Source of the DNA: Camellia lanceoleosa
Taxonomy: Eukaryota > Streptophyta > Magnoliopsida > Ericales > Theaceae
Direction of reading: 5' to 3'
Assembly (NCBI GenBank): GCA_025200525.1
Contig: CM045770.1
Coordinates: forward strand, 86,824,084 to 86,888,083
DNA: 64,000 nucleotides
A model generated the notes under the pieces. That model was not told the origin of the DNA, did not search any database, and saw nothing but the letters and a program-made list of their open reading frames with translations. Made by a program: the position numbers and the translations under genes. Position 1 is the stretch's first letter, and each line of letters starts with the position of its first letter. Positions 56,122 through 64,000 of the stretch are shown piece by piece.

Positions 56122-57196
56122 ACTTAATCTTTGCTCATATATCTTGCATTAAAGGATGGTGTGTATGTCATGCAATTTGTTGCATTAAAGGATGGTGTGT
56201 ATTTTTAGCTATATTAACGCCTAGTTTGGAAATAAATTATTTTAGTAATTTTTTGATTTTTTACAAAAAAAAATATGTAAAAAATAGAGAGAGTAATGTG
56301 ACAACTTGTAATGACTTTTTAATTTTTTGACTAGTTGACAAACAAAGCCTTAAGTAGTACAAGGTACTTGTCATGCTTGGGGAAGAAAAAGTATTATAAG
56401 GAAAAAAATCAAATCAGTGTAATTTTATAAAAATAATTACAAATCGATAATTTTTTTTATAAATACTAATAATTAAATCATAATTTTTTTTATGAATTTA
56501 TAATTTTGTTTCCAAAATCTCATTGGATGCAATTACCCGTATTATAACAAAGGATTAAATTTTGCTTTTTTACCTTAACATGGATGCAAGTGTTATAATT
56601 TATGAAAATATATAAGAATTTTCCTATCAAATGCTCAAATTATAAAAAAAATAAAAAATAAAAAATCAATAACCATAAAATTATGTACTAGATTTCTTAA
56701 CCTTTTTTTTTAGCCTATTTTCATAATACCTTTTCATCTCAATAAAAATTCTATAACATAAAATGGTCAATTTTTTGTCTTCATATATTTCAAATCAAAA
56801 AATTTGTACATATTAAAATAACAATATCACTAATACATACATCAGATCAAGGTAAGGTAAGGTAATGTAATCCCATAGGCTTATTTTGCCACATCATTTT
56901 TCAAGATTTTTTTTAATAATAAAATTTGATTAGGAAATTATTTTCTCAACAAATTGGGAAGTAGTAAATATGATTGAATCAACAAAAACAAATTTGAAAA
57001 TAGTGAAATTTTCTATTTTACGCTACCTTTCACATGTTCTTTCTTCATTACACATGACTGCACATGTATTTGTTCCACCAACACAAGAAAGAGAGAGAGA
57101 GAGTCCAAATGAAGTTTCACTATCATTCATTTCTGAAACTACTACTAGCTACTAGTATACTATAATTTATCAAAGACAGACACAGAATCAAACATC
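56122..57196. other. Intergenic DNA downstream of the OVATE gene
   Basis: No gene is visible. GGATGGTGTGTAT is duplicated 40 bp apart near 56155 and 56195. A GTAAG pentamer repeat (GGTAAGGTAAGGTAATGTAA) lies at 56850-56869. A short (GA)n tract occurs near 57090. The last part probably includes the 3' UTR of the minus-strand OVATE gene. Confidence 0.4.
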
Positions 57197-57978
57197 TCAA
57201 GAAGATGATGAAGAAGAAGATGAACCATTATCCACTCTTTTCTCAATCTCATCCTCAGCTTCTTCTAACAAAGACAAACAAGGACTAATAGTAGAACTCG
57301 AACAAGAAAATGACAATGGTGAAATAGGAGAGAGAACACTAGTAGTAGTACTAGTTGATGATGATGATGAAGAAGCAGAAGAAGCAAAAGCAAGATCAAC
57401 TAACAAATCAACAAAAGCACCAACAATATACCCATGATTGGATTCACCATTGACTCTGAAATACAAACTCAAGAGCTCTTCAAGAGAGTCCCAGTCTTTG
57501 TACATCAACCCATGAGCCACCACCATCTCCGCCATGGACCGCTTGAAGTCGGCGTAAGGGTTTATCGATTCCATAGCCATCACCACGCTCTCTTTGAATA
57601 TAAACCCATCACTCTTTGCTTCTTCCATTATCGAAGAACTAGTCTCTCCCGGGGAGAAAAACAACCTCTCCGCCGACCGAAGCCCATTTATCACCGCCTC
57701 TATCGACTCCCCTCCTCCTCCGGCGGCGGTAGTGGCGGAGAATTCATCAATCCTTCTTCTGCCGCTGTCAGAGGAGAAGGAGTCGGTTATGCCGGTGTAG
57801 GCGGGTTTATGGTTTTGAAGATGTCGCCGCCGTGGGCGGTGGCGGAGGCAGTGGCGGTGGTGGTGGCTCGGAAAGAGAGGGTTTTGGGGGTGGTGCAGGA
57901 GGGCCATGGCCAGGAAGTGCTCGTGGGGCTGGATTCTGGACTCTCGAAGAAAAATGGGAGCTTCATTTTCTTCCCCAT
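57197..57978 (-). CDS. OFP: OVATE family protein (OFP) with an apparent one-base frameshift
   Basis: Known family role: plant-specific transcriptional repressors that act with TALE homeodomain proteins and shape organs. The gene is intronless. The frame starting at 57978 encodes the expected N-terminus MGKKMKLPFFF, then SWPWPSC, PKTLSFRA and DIFKTIN, but hits a stop 63 codons in. The neighbouring frame, readable from about 57805, continues with PAYTGITDSFSSDS and LRSAERLFFSPGETSSSI. It then gives a complete OVATE domain (57598-57392), FKESVVMAMESINPYADFKR to GAFVDLLVDL, and a Ser-rich tail. Joining the frames at 57805 would give about 260 residues, normal for the OFP13/15/16/18 group, whose members read KT-(V/I)-N-S-A-Y at this place. 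One base therefore seems to be missing. This is either a recent null allele or a consensus sequencing error. A TATA-like CTATATTTAAA lies at about 58174-58185. Confidence 0.85.
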
Positions 57979-58189
57979 TTTTTTTTTTTTTTTTTTGGTT
58001 TTGAAATTTGATATGAGGGATTGTAGTTTTTGAAGTTTGAATGGTTATTTTTTTGGGGTTGTGAAGTAGGAGGTTTTATTGAGGCATTAATGGGGAGTCA
58101 GAGGTTCAGGGTGGAGATTTTAAAGGAGTGGTGAGATTGGAAGATGAAGTAGAGAGGACTAGTGGGCTCTTTGCTATATTTAAAACGAA

Positions 58190-58636
58190 AATCTTATTTT
58201 TAAATAATTTTTAAGAAAATGTTTGAAACTTTAAAAAATTGTTCCCTCAATTATGATATGATGAGTGTCAATTGAAAAATTTTACTATATAGCCCTTGAA
58301 AGGTGTGTACTTATACACCTTTAATTATATTATTATTTTTTTAATTATGACAAGTTATGACTCATGAGATCTTTAATTATGATTATCTTTGTAATTATGA
58401 TCTAGAAAATATAAAGTTATGTTATTTTTTTCTTTAGTTATACCATAATCTTTCCATCTTATAACTAAAGAAGAAAATAGCATAACTATATATTTTCTAA
58501 GTTATAAGTAAAAAAAATTATAACCAAACACTACATGAAACATAATAAAAAATCTTATAAGTCATAACTAAAATATTATCATAACTTAAAAAAAAATTGG
58601 TCATAACTAAAGAAAAAAATAACATAACTAAAAGTA
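58190..58636. other. AT-rich intergenic DNA upstream of the OVATE gene
   Basis: No gene is visible. Repeated words around TATAACTAAAGAA and GTCATAACTAAA between about 58440 and 58630 point to a decayed fold-back repeat. Confidence 0.4.
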
Positions 58637-58827
58637 TGCCTCCGTTTGGGAAGTTGCTCATTTGATTTTTTTTTGATTTTGGCTTTTTTGATTTTTTTTG
58701 ACTTTTTTTGTGAGAGAAGAGTGTAATGATTATGGGGTTGGATGTGATGTTTTGTCTGTTGTGGCTCATGAGCCTATTTTATCTTTTGTGGCTCATGAGC
58801 CCAATGAACCCTTACCAAACAGAGGCA
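58637..58827. mobile_element. MITE (191 bp) with paired GGCTCATGAGCC palindromes
   Basis: The ends TGCCTCCGTTTGGGAAG and, on the other strand, TGCCTCTGTTTGGTAAG are inverted repeats flanked by TA (58635-58636 and 58828-58829). Two GGCTCATGAGCC palindromes lie inside, about 24 bp apart. A comparable pair lies at the left end of the 22873-24556 element, which suggests one family. Confidence 0.65.
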
Positions 58828-58829
58828 TA

Positions 58830-59440
58830 ATATACTTTTTTTCAAAGACTATGTATAGTAAAATTTCCCTATACAAATACATGACTCAACTCCCATACAA
58901 TATTATTTTGTGAGTGAAAAGTTAGAATCACTAGAATTTCTCTAATTTTCGTAAATAATTTTTTACCACAATAATGTAATGGTGTTAGTATTTTTCAAAA
59001 TATAAGCATTTCAATATTCTTTTATTTCGAAGTGATTGAGATCAAAAATTGTCATATCATCTTATATTAATTTTTTATTTGAACCTATTAAGTTATGACA
59101 TTTATTATAATCAAACTCACAAATGTTATAACTTATATATAGTACACATTGTTTTGAGAATATATATCATAGCATTACCCTTGTTTTTAATAGTTAAATT
59201 ATATTAATTTAATTTTCAATATATTAAAAATGTTTCAGTTTGGTTCCGCAACCTAACTCTGTTATTGCACTTCTTTAAGATCAAGGATAAATATTTAATT
59301 TCAGAAACCAAAATGATACCGGTCACATGTTTTGATAACTGAAAGTGTAATTCCTAATTGAGATTCTACATTAATGACAAAAATTATACATTTTGGAACT
59401 AAAGTGTAAGATGAATGCTATATAAATAAAAAATCGATCA
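58830..59440. other. Intergenic DNA
   Basis: No gene is visible. From about 59230 (TTCAGTTTGGTTCC) to about 59405 (TTTTGGAACTAAAGTG) the ends look weakly inverted, so a diverged MITE is possible. Confidence 0.35.
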
Positions 59441-59820
59441 TCATGCTGAATTCAATAGCTCGAAAGTTATTTCGACACCAAAAGAGCGTCGTTTGGTGTC
59501 GAATATTTTTTTTTTTGGTTTTGTTGTTGAATCGGGAGAGGAGAAGAGAGAGGAAGGGGCCTAAAAATAGAGGAGGAGGAGAGAGGAGGATTTGGATGGC
59601 GATGTGCTGGGCCGGGAGAGGCTGGCGGTGGTCTTCTTGACGAGTTCGGCAGTCGGTGATGGTGGCGGCGAGCTCGACAGCCCAAATCACGATGATGGTC
59701 GGCGAGCTCTTTCCCTTTTCTCTCTTTCTCTCCCTCTCCCTCTCCCTCTCCCTCTTCTTCTCTCGAGCCACTATTCGAGCCAGCTCTCTCGAGCTCTCAA
59801 TCATTTTTCATAAAAAATTT
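59441..59820. repeat. GA/GGN-rich block with 12-bp perfect hairpin
   Basis: TTCGACACCAAA (59471-59482) and its complement TTTGGTGTCGAA (59492-59503) form a perfect 12-bp stem with a 9-base loop. This is followed by a purine-rich GAGGAGGAGAGAGGAGG block, a GGCGGTGG-type block and a CTCCCTCTCCCT tract. The open frames across it are low-complexity Arg/Ser/Leu runs and are not taken as genes. Confidence 0.55.
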
Positions 59821-60449
59821 ATATATAATGATGTGACTCATTGTGAATCTTTCACTATAAAACTCAACTCTATAGAAGATATTTATAATAACGACAATGC
59901 GACATCATTCTGTCAATTTTTATTTTAATTTTATTTTATGAATATTTATAATTTTCCAAATTATAATTCTTAAGTGGATTTTCAAATTGATTAGTAGTAA
60001 CTTTAATGGGTCAAGTTAGGATGAGAAATCAAATTATCATTTATTTAGTGTGAACTAAATTAATATAATTTAAACATTGAGTATCACAATGATACACACA
60101 AAGGATTTTGGAGATTAAAATATATTAACCCATACTATTTTGTCATTGACACACCATTGTAGCAAATGACTTTTGAAAAAATTACAATTTTTTTTTATGT
60201 GCATATATAATTTTACAAGTGCATGTTTATTTATTCAACAAGTAATAGAAAGTAAATGTTGTTTGGTAGAGACAATTGAATGTGAGTGTACTTTGTCAAA
60301 ACAGAAAGTTTTCTTTCACTCAACCATTTCTTTAAGTTGGTGCCTCAACCGGGTTTCATTGCTTCAAAACAGGGAAAGTAATTTTGTAAAATTACAAAAT
60401 TATTTCAGTGTAATATGTGAGGCATCTATCAGCATTCACTATTCTATCC

Positions 60450-61140
60450 AGGGGTGGAGTCAAAGAAGGGCAGGGGTCACGTGCCTCCTCAATTTTGAAT
60501 TTTTTTATTTTTATTTTGTGGTGACATACAAAATGTTTTTTTTTTTTTTTTCTTAACATATTTTTTAGCTAATGATTTATTATATTGTTCACAATAAGTA
60601 ATTATTTAATACTTTAGGAGCACTATGTGGTATTATTTATGTAGTAATCTAAACCAATAGTGTAGTGGGAAATCGTATGAATTAAATATAATTAACTTAT
60701 TATTTTTAAGTAGTTGACAAACTACTTAGTGTAATTTGCGATTTCTCATGCTTTGAGTATCACATAGACAACGCCATATGGTACTGTAAGACTATTTAAT
60801 AATTTCTATTTAACACACATCATTTATAATCAATATCATCTCTTTAATATTTTCTGTCAAATAAAAATTAAATAAATTTTATAATAATTTGTGCTATAAA
60901 TGATGTATTTTTATTTTTTAAAATTAAGAATTTTGATCCATAATTTTTGTGCTAAAATTACAAACTTACATTATCATCTCGCACCGAGTTATTACACACT
61001 ATTATAGAATTTTGATTTGTTCCTATTAATAATGATTTGTAATTTCTTATGCTTAAATTTAGCTTGATCATGATTTTTTTAAAATAAAAAATTGTAATTA
61101 ATAAGTGTCTCCTCTAACTTAATTTTCTGTCTCTGCCATT
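60450..61140. mobile_element. Possible hAT-like non-autonomous element
   Basis: The left end CAGGGGTGGAGTCAAAGAAG and, on the other strand, CAATGGCAGAGACAGAAAAT are weakly inverted. The inner words GGGGTCACGTGCC and GGAGACACTTA also pair. AT-rich interior without coding. Target duplication not established. Confidence 0.35.
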
Positions 61141-61358
61141 GATACTTTTAATTTTTATAATACTAGTCAAAATTATTTTTATTATAAAAATATCATTGTA
61201 ACATTATAAGAATTGTTATTCTTCTAAAATTTTTGGGTTAATTTGAAATTGTCTGACTCAATCACCTTGTTCATTATCGCACTGTTAACTTTTTCAATTT
61301 TTATAAATATTCGAGTTTTAATCCAAAAATGAGTATTGTTTATTGTCAAGATTATTGT

Positions 61359-61500
61359 GTGTTTTGGAAAATTGGTAAAAAAGTTAATTTTTTGACTTTT
61401 TGATAACTTTTTTGGCTAAAAAAACTAGCTTTTTGGTGATTTTTTTTGTGTAAAAAAGCTAAAAAGCCAAAAAAAGGAACTTTTTAAACATGTTCCCAAA
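61359..61500. mobile_element. MITE of the AAAAAGTCAAAAAG family (copy 4)
   Basis: GTGTTTTGGAAAATTGGTAA is followed by AAAAAGTTAATTTTTTGACT and AAAAAGCTAAAAAGCC, ending near ACATGTTCCCAAA. It matches the layout of the copies at 22039 and 55957. Confidence 0.55.
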
Positions 61501-61529
61501 TTGCTATGCTGCAAAGTATTGGAGTTTGA

Positions 61530-61790
61530 GATGAGTTTGGTGACAACTTGGATTCGATTTTTTTGTTTAGTTTTCTTAATTTTTAGTTTGGTCATGTAAT
61601 AATTTTTCTTGTGTGGAGATTTGATTCCTCCCTTGTAAGGGCTTTTTTTGCTCCTCTATAAAGGTTTGGATCTTTCATTTCATGTAAGGTGTTTGTCTCT
61701 TTTTGATATCTTGTAATACCGTTGTACTAAATTGATCTGATCTTTTATCAATTTTGCAATGATGATTTTCTTCCTGATCTAAAAAAAAAT
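61530..61790 (+). mobile_element. Probable LINE 3' end
   Basis: A T-rich, 3' UTR-like stretch (CTCCTCTATAAAGGTTTGGA, TCTTGTAATACCGTTGTACT) ends in TGATCTAAAAAAAAA (about 61770-61784), followed by a TA-rich target. This resembles the 3' tail of plant L1 elements, but the remaining coding part is too short to confirm. Confidence 0.35.
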
Positions 61791-62666
61791 TATATATATA
61801 TATAATTTTATAATATAATAAATTTGGAGTTGAATGGGCCGAGGCCTCTACTCAAGATTGACTCAAATTTAATTGGGGGAGTTATGGGCCGGTCTAATGG
61901 ACCAGTCTTATTACCCAGTAGGTCTTATCCTAAAAAATCAAATAGCGTTTTTCATTTTACCTAGACTCAACACTGCAACTCAATATCCGGCCATCGTCTC
62001 TATGAGAAACACACAGATACTGATAAATGTTACCAGTATTTACCAAACCACTTAAATTACCTATTCTTTCTCATTCTCAAACTCGCATACGTACACACTC
62101 ACTCACTAATTCACAAAAACACATCCACACACTTACTAATTTACAAAAACAAATTCACAATAATTTAGCAGTGATAAATTTCATACTCACATACATATAC
62201 ACTCACTTACTAATTCACAAAAATAAATTTACAAAAATTCAACGATGATAAATTTATCACGAGTTTAAATAAATTTATCACTGGTTTATCACTGATTTAA
62301 ACAAATTTATCACTGATTTATCATTAGTTTATACAAATTTATCACTAGTTTAAACAGATTTATCACTGGGATCTTTCCCAATATACAGAGAGAGAAAGAG
62401 AGCCTAGATCCTAGATCCTAGATCCTAGATCCTAGATCTAGGGGTGGAGGCAACGACGACTATGGAGGTGGAGGCGATAGTAGTTGGCAACGATGATGAA
62501 GGTGGAGGCGAAGACGTTGGTGGCGGTGGAGGCAAAGATGTCAGTAGAGGTGGAAGCAATAGTGAAAGCGGAAGAGGATATCGGTTGAGGTTGCCAGCAA
62601 TGACTACAGTGGAGGCGGCAGTGGTCAGCAATGGTGGAGATAGAGATGGTCGTTGGTGGAGAAATG

Positions 62667-62669
<3 letters not shown>
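61791..62669. repeat. Low-complexity repeat region with CTAGATC heptamer array
   Basis: In order, it holds ACTCACTAATTCACAAAAAC-type repeats (about 62090-62225) and a roughly 32-bp degenerate repeat of AAATTTATCACTGATTTA (62245-62370). Five exact copies of CTAGATC follow (62404-62438), then a GGTGGAGGCGA-type minisatellite (62440-62660). The arrangement looks like a non-autonomous transposon interior, but no paired ends were found. Confidence 0.55.

Positions 62670-62699
<30 letters not shown>
62670..62699. repeat. (GA)n microsatellite
   Basis: A pure GA run of 30 bases directly follows the GGTGG-type block, matching the modules at 1.15-1.38 kb and 59.5-59.8 kb. Confidence 0.8.
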
Positions 62700-62701
<2 letters not shown>

Positions 62702-63799
62702 CTTTCTTTTTTTTTTTTTCATTTTTGCATCTCTAGATTTGAGTATAAAATCATGAGGGCAAAAACGGAATAAACAAAAATGTCCAGAATCTATAAGTAA
62801 AAGAGTCTCCATTAAGGATCTATTGGGCAATAACCCTTGAAAATAGGACTGGCCGTAAAAATTCCAATTTAATTTGAGCTAGAAAAGCCTCAATTAATAG
62901 TATCAACAAATGCTAAATACTGCCCTGACGGTTAGTTTTTATCTAAATTAAGGTGAAAAATAATTTTAAAACAAGTAAAAATACCAAAAAATTGTTTTTA
63001 AATTATTGAAAAGCCTAATGTGTTTTTTTTTTCGCTTTATACATATATATGTCCATGGCTTAGTTTTAAATGATGACATCAGCAATATAATTATATATTA
63101 GTGGATATTGAACAATTTTGACTAATATATGAATGAATATTGTATGAAAAGTTTAAAATCTCAACTCGTATTAGTCCATATTTAACACTCACAGCAATTG
63201 GTACCAAAAACCACATAAAAGCGTGGGAGAAATTATTCAATAATTTTAGAGTAGCACGTGTTTATATTATCTAACTAATTATTTTTTGATATATTCTTTT
63301 ATATTTTTCAATCACTCAATATAATACATCATTTATCCACCTTCTCTACTAATCATAATAATATGTAATACCACGTATCATATATTTCGAAATTATTGAA
63401 TAATTAATGGTGTGTGGTTGTGAGAGAGAGGTGTTTGAGACTTCAAAATAAAATTCATTTGAGTAATGAGGTTGGGAAGAGAGTATTGCTTCAACGGTAT
63501 TCTGTTATAAATGACACTGAATTCCATTTTTTGCCAAGAATATAATAATGAATTCCAAGTGGGTAGATTTGCAACCATTAGATTAAAAAACAAATTGGTT
63601 GATCATTGCACCAGATATATAAACATGATAGGGGTGAGATCATGGCCGTCAATTTCAAATTGGACAGTCATTTTCATTTGATAGTCACTACTCCACTGCA
63701 CAAATTTGGGTGAGGGAGGTGGTCCAATGTTCATGTCCATGCACCTGCAACATTATCTTTACACCAGAAATTGAGAATATAATCATATATACATACTCT

Positions 63800-63800
<1 letters not shown>
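62700..63800. other. AT-rich intergenic DNA
   Basis: No gene is visible. The frames present are short and featureless. Confidence 0.4.

Positions 63801-63852
<52 letters not shown>
63801..63852. repeat. (GA)n microsatellite near the window end
   Basis: A pure GA run of about 52 bases, one of the two longest in the window (the other is 44154-44207). It may mark the 5' leader of a gene beyond the window, as GA/CT tracts do for UEV1 and the SINE1-like gene here, but this is only a guess. Confidence 0.8.
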
Positions 63853-63856
<4 letters not shown>

Positions 63857-64000
63857 GGGAAATGTCACTACACTTGTCTATTGTAACATGCATGGAATAT
63901 ACATAGTTGTGAGAGAGTCAATTAGCTACAAGCTTAGAGAGGAAACACTTTACCTGACATTCAAACTTTCTTATTCCTATACTTTTTTTTTTTTGCCTTT

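Noticed and set aside
57434..58033. A 199-codon plus-strand frame over the OVATE gene
   Set aside because: It is antisense to a clearly conserved protein on minus and is open only because of the GC-rich composition of the real gene.
62404..62438. CTAGATC array considered as a telomere- or CRISPR-like repeat
   Set aside because: Five adjacent heptamers without spacers, not the plant telomere unit (TTTAGGG), in nuclear plant DNA. It is a plain minisatellite.
1..64000. Search for a biosynthetic cluster or bacterial-style system
   Set aside because: The five recognised genes are single-copy housekeeping or regulatory families with unrelated roles and long transposon-filled gaps. Nothing indicates a co-regulated cluster or horizontal transfer.

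Overview
The window is plant nuclear DNA, most likely from a eudicot. It is AT-rich and intron-containing, with long gene-poor stretches full of small DNA transposons, a few LTR remnants, traces of LINE and SINE elements, and (GA)n/(CT)n microsatellites in 5' UTRs and transposons. All five recognisable genes belong to conserved plant families. The species cannot be named from the sequence.

Genes, left to right. (1) UEV1 (+, CDS 7453-12948, four exons, 146 aa) is a catalytically inactive ubiquitin E2 variant, the partner of UBC13 in K63-linked ubiquitin chain formation. (2) CAF1 (+, 25212-26063, intronless, 283 aa) is a DEDD deadenylase of the CCR4-NOT complex. (3) PNSB2/NDF2-like (+, 33161-35271, three exons) is a chloroplast NDH subcomplex B subunit with a mutarotase-like fold. 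(4) SINE1/2-like (-, 35845-38694, two coding exons plus a probable 5'-UTR exon near 40.5 kb) is an ARM-repeat KASH protein of the outer nuclear envelope, convergent with PNSB2. (5) An OVATE family repressor gene (-, 57197-57978) has its N-terminal box and OVATE domain in different frames, as if one base had been lost. The five genes have unrelated roles and do not form a pathway or cluster.

Regions. 0-7.2 kb is intergenic with MITEs and tandem repeats. 7.2-13 kb is UEV1, with a SINE in intron 1. 13-25 kb is intergenic, with a perfect Mutator-type MITE, a solo LTR with an exact 5-bp target duplication, a second LTR, and a 1.7-kb satellite-filled element. 25-29.7 kb is CAF1, tandem repeats and a dead LINE. 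33-40.7 kb holds the convergent PNSB2/SINE pair. 40.7-48.2 kb is a dense transposon cluster with nested MITEs and a Pack-MULE. 48-57 kb is intergenic, with a Harbinger-like element carrying a receptor-kinase ectodomain fragment. 57-64 kb is the OVATE gene, then more MITEs and microsatellites.

The most notable content is gene capture by DNA transposons. A Mutator-like element (44064-45658) joins a ubiquitin fragment to an antisense LRR-kinase fragment. A Harbinger-like element (about 54746-55793) holds an uninterrupted, secreted, WAK/LRK10-type galacturonan-binding ectodomain reading frame. No previously undescribed multi-gene system was found.
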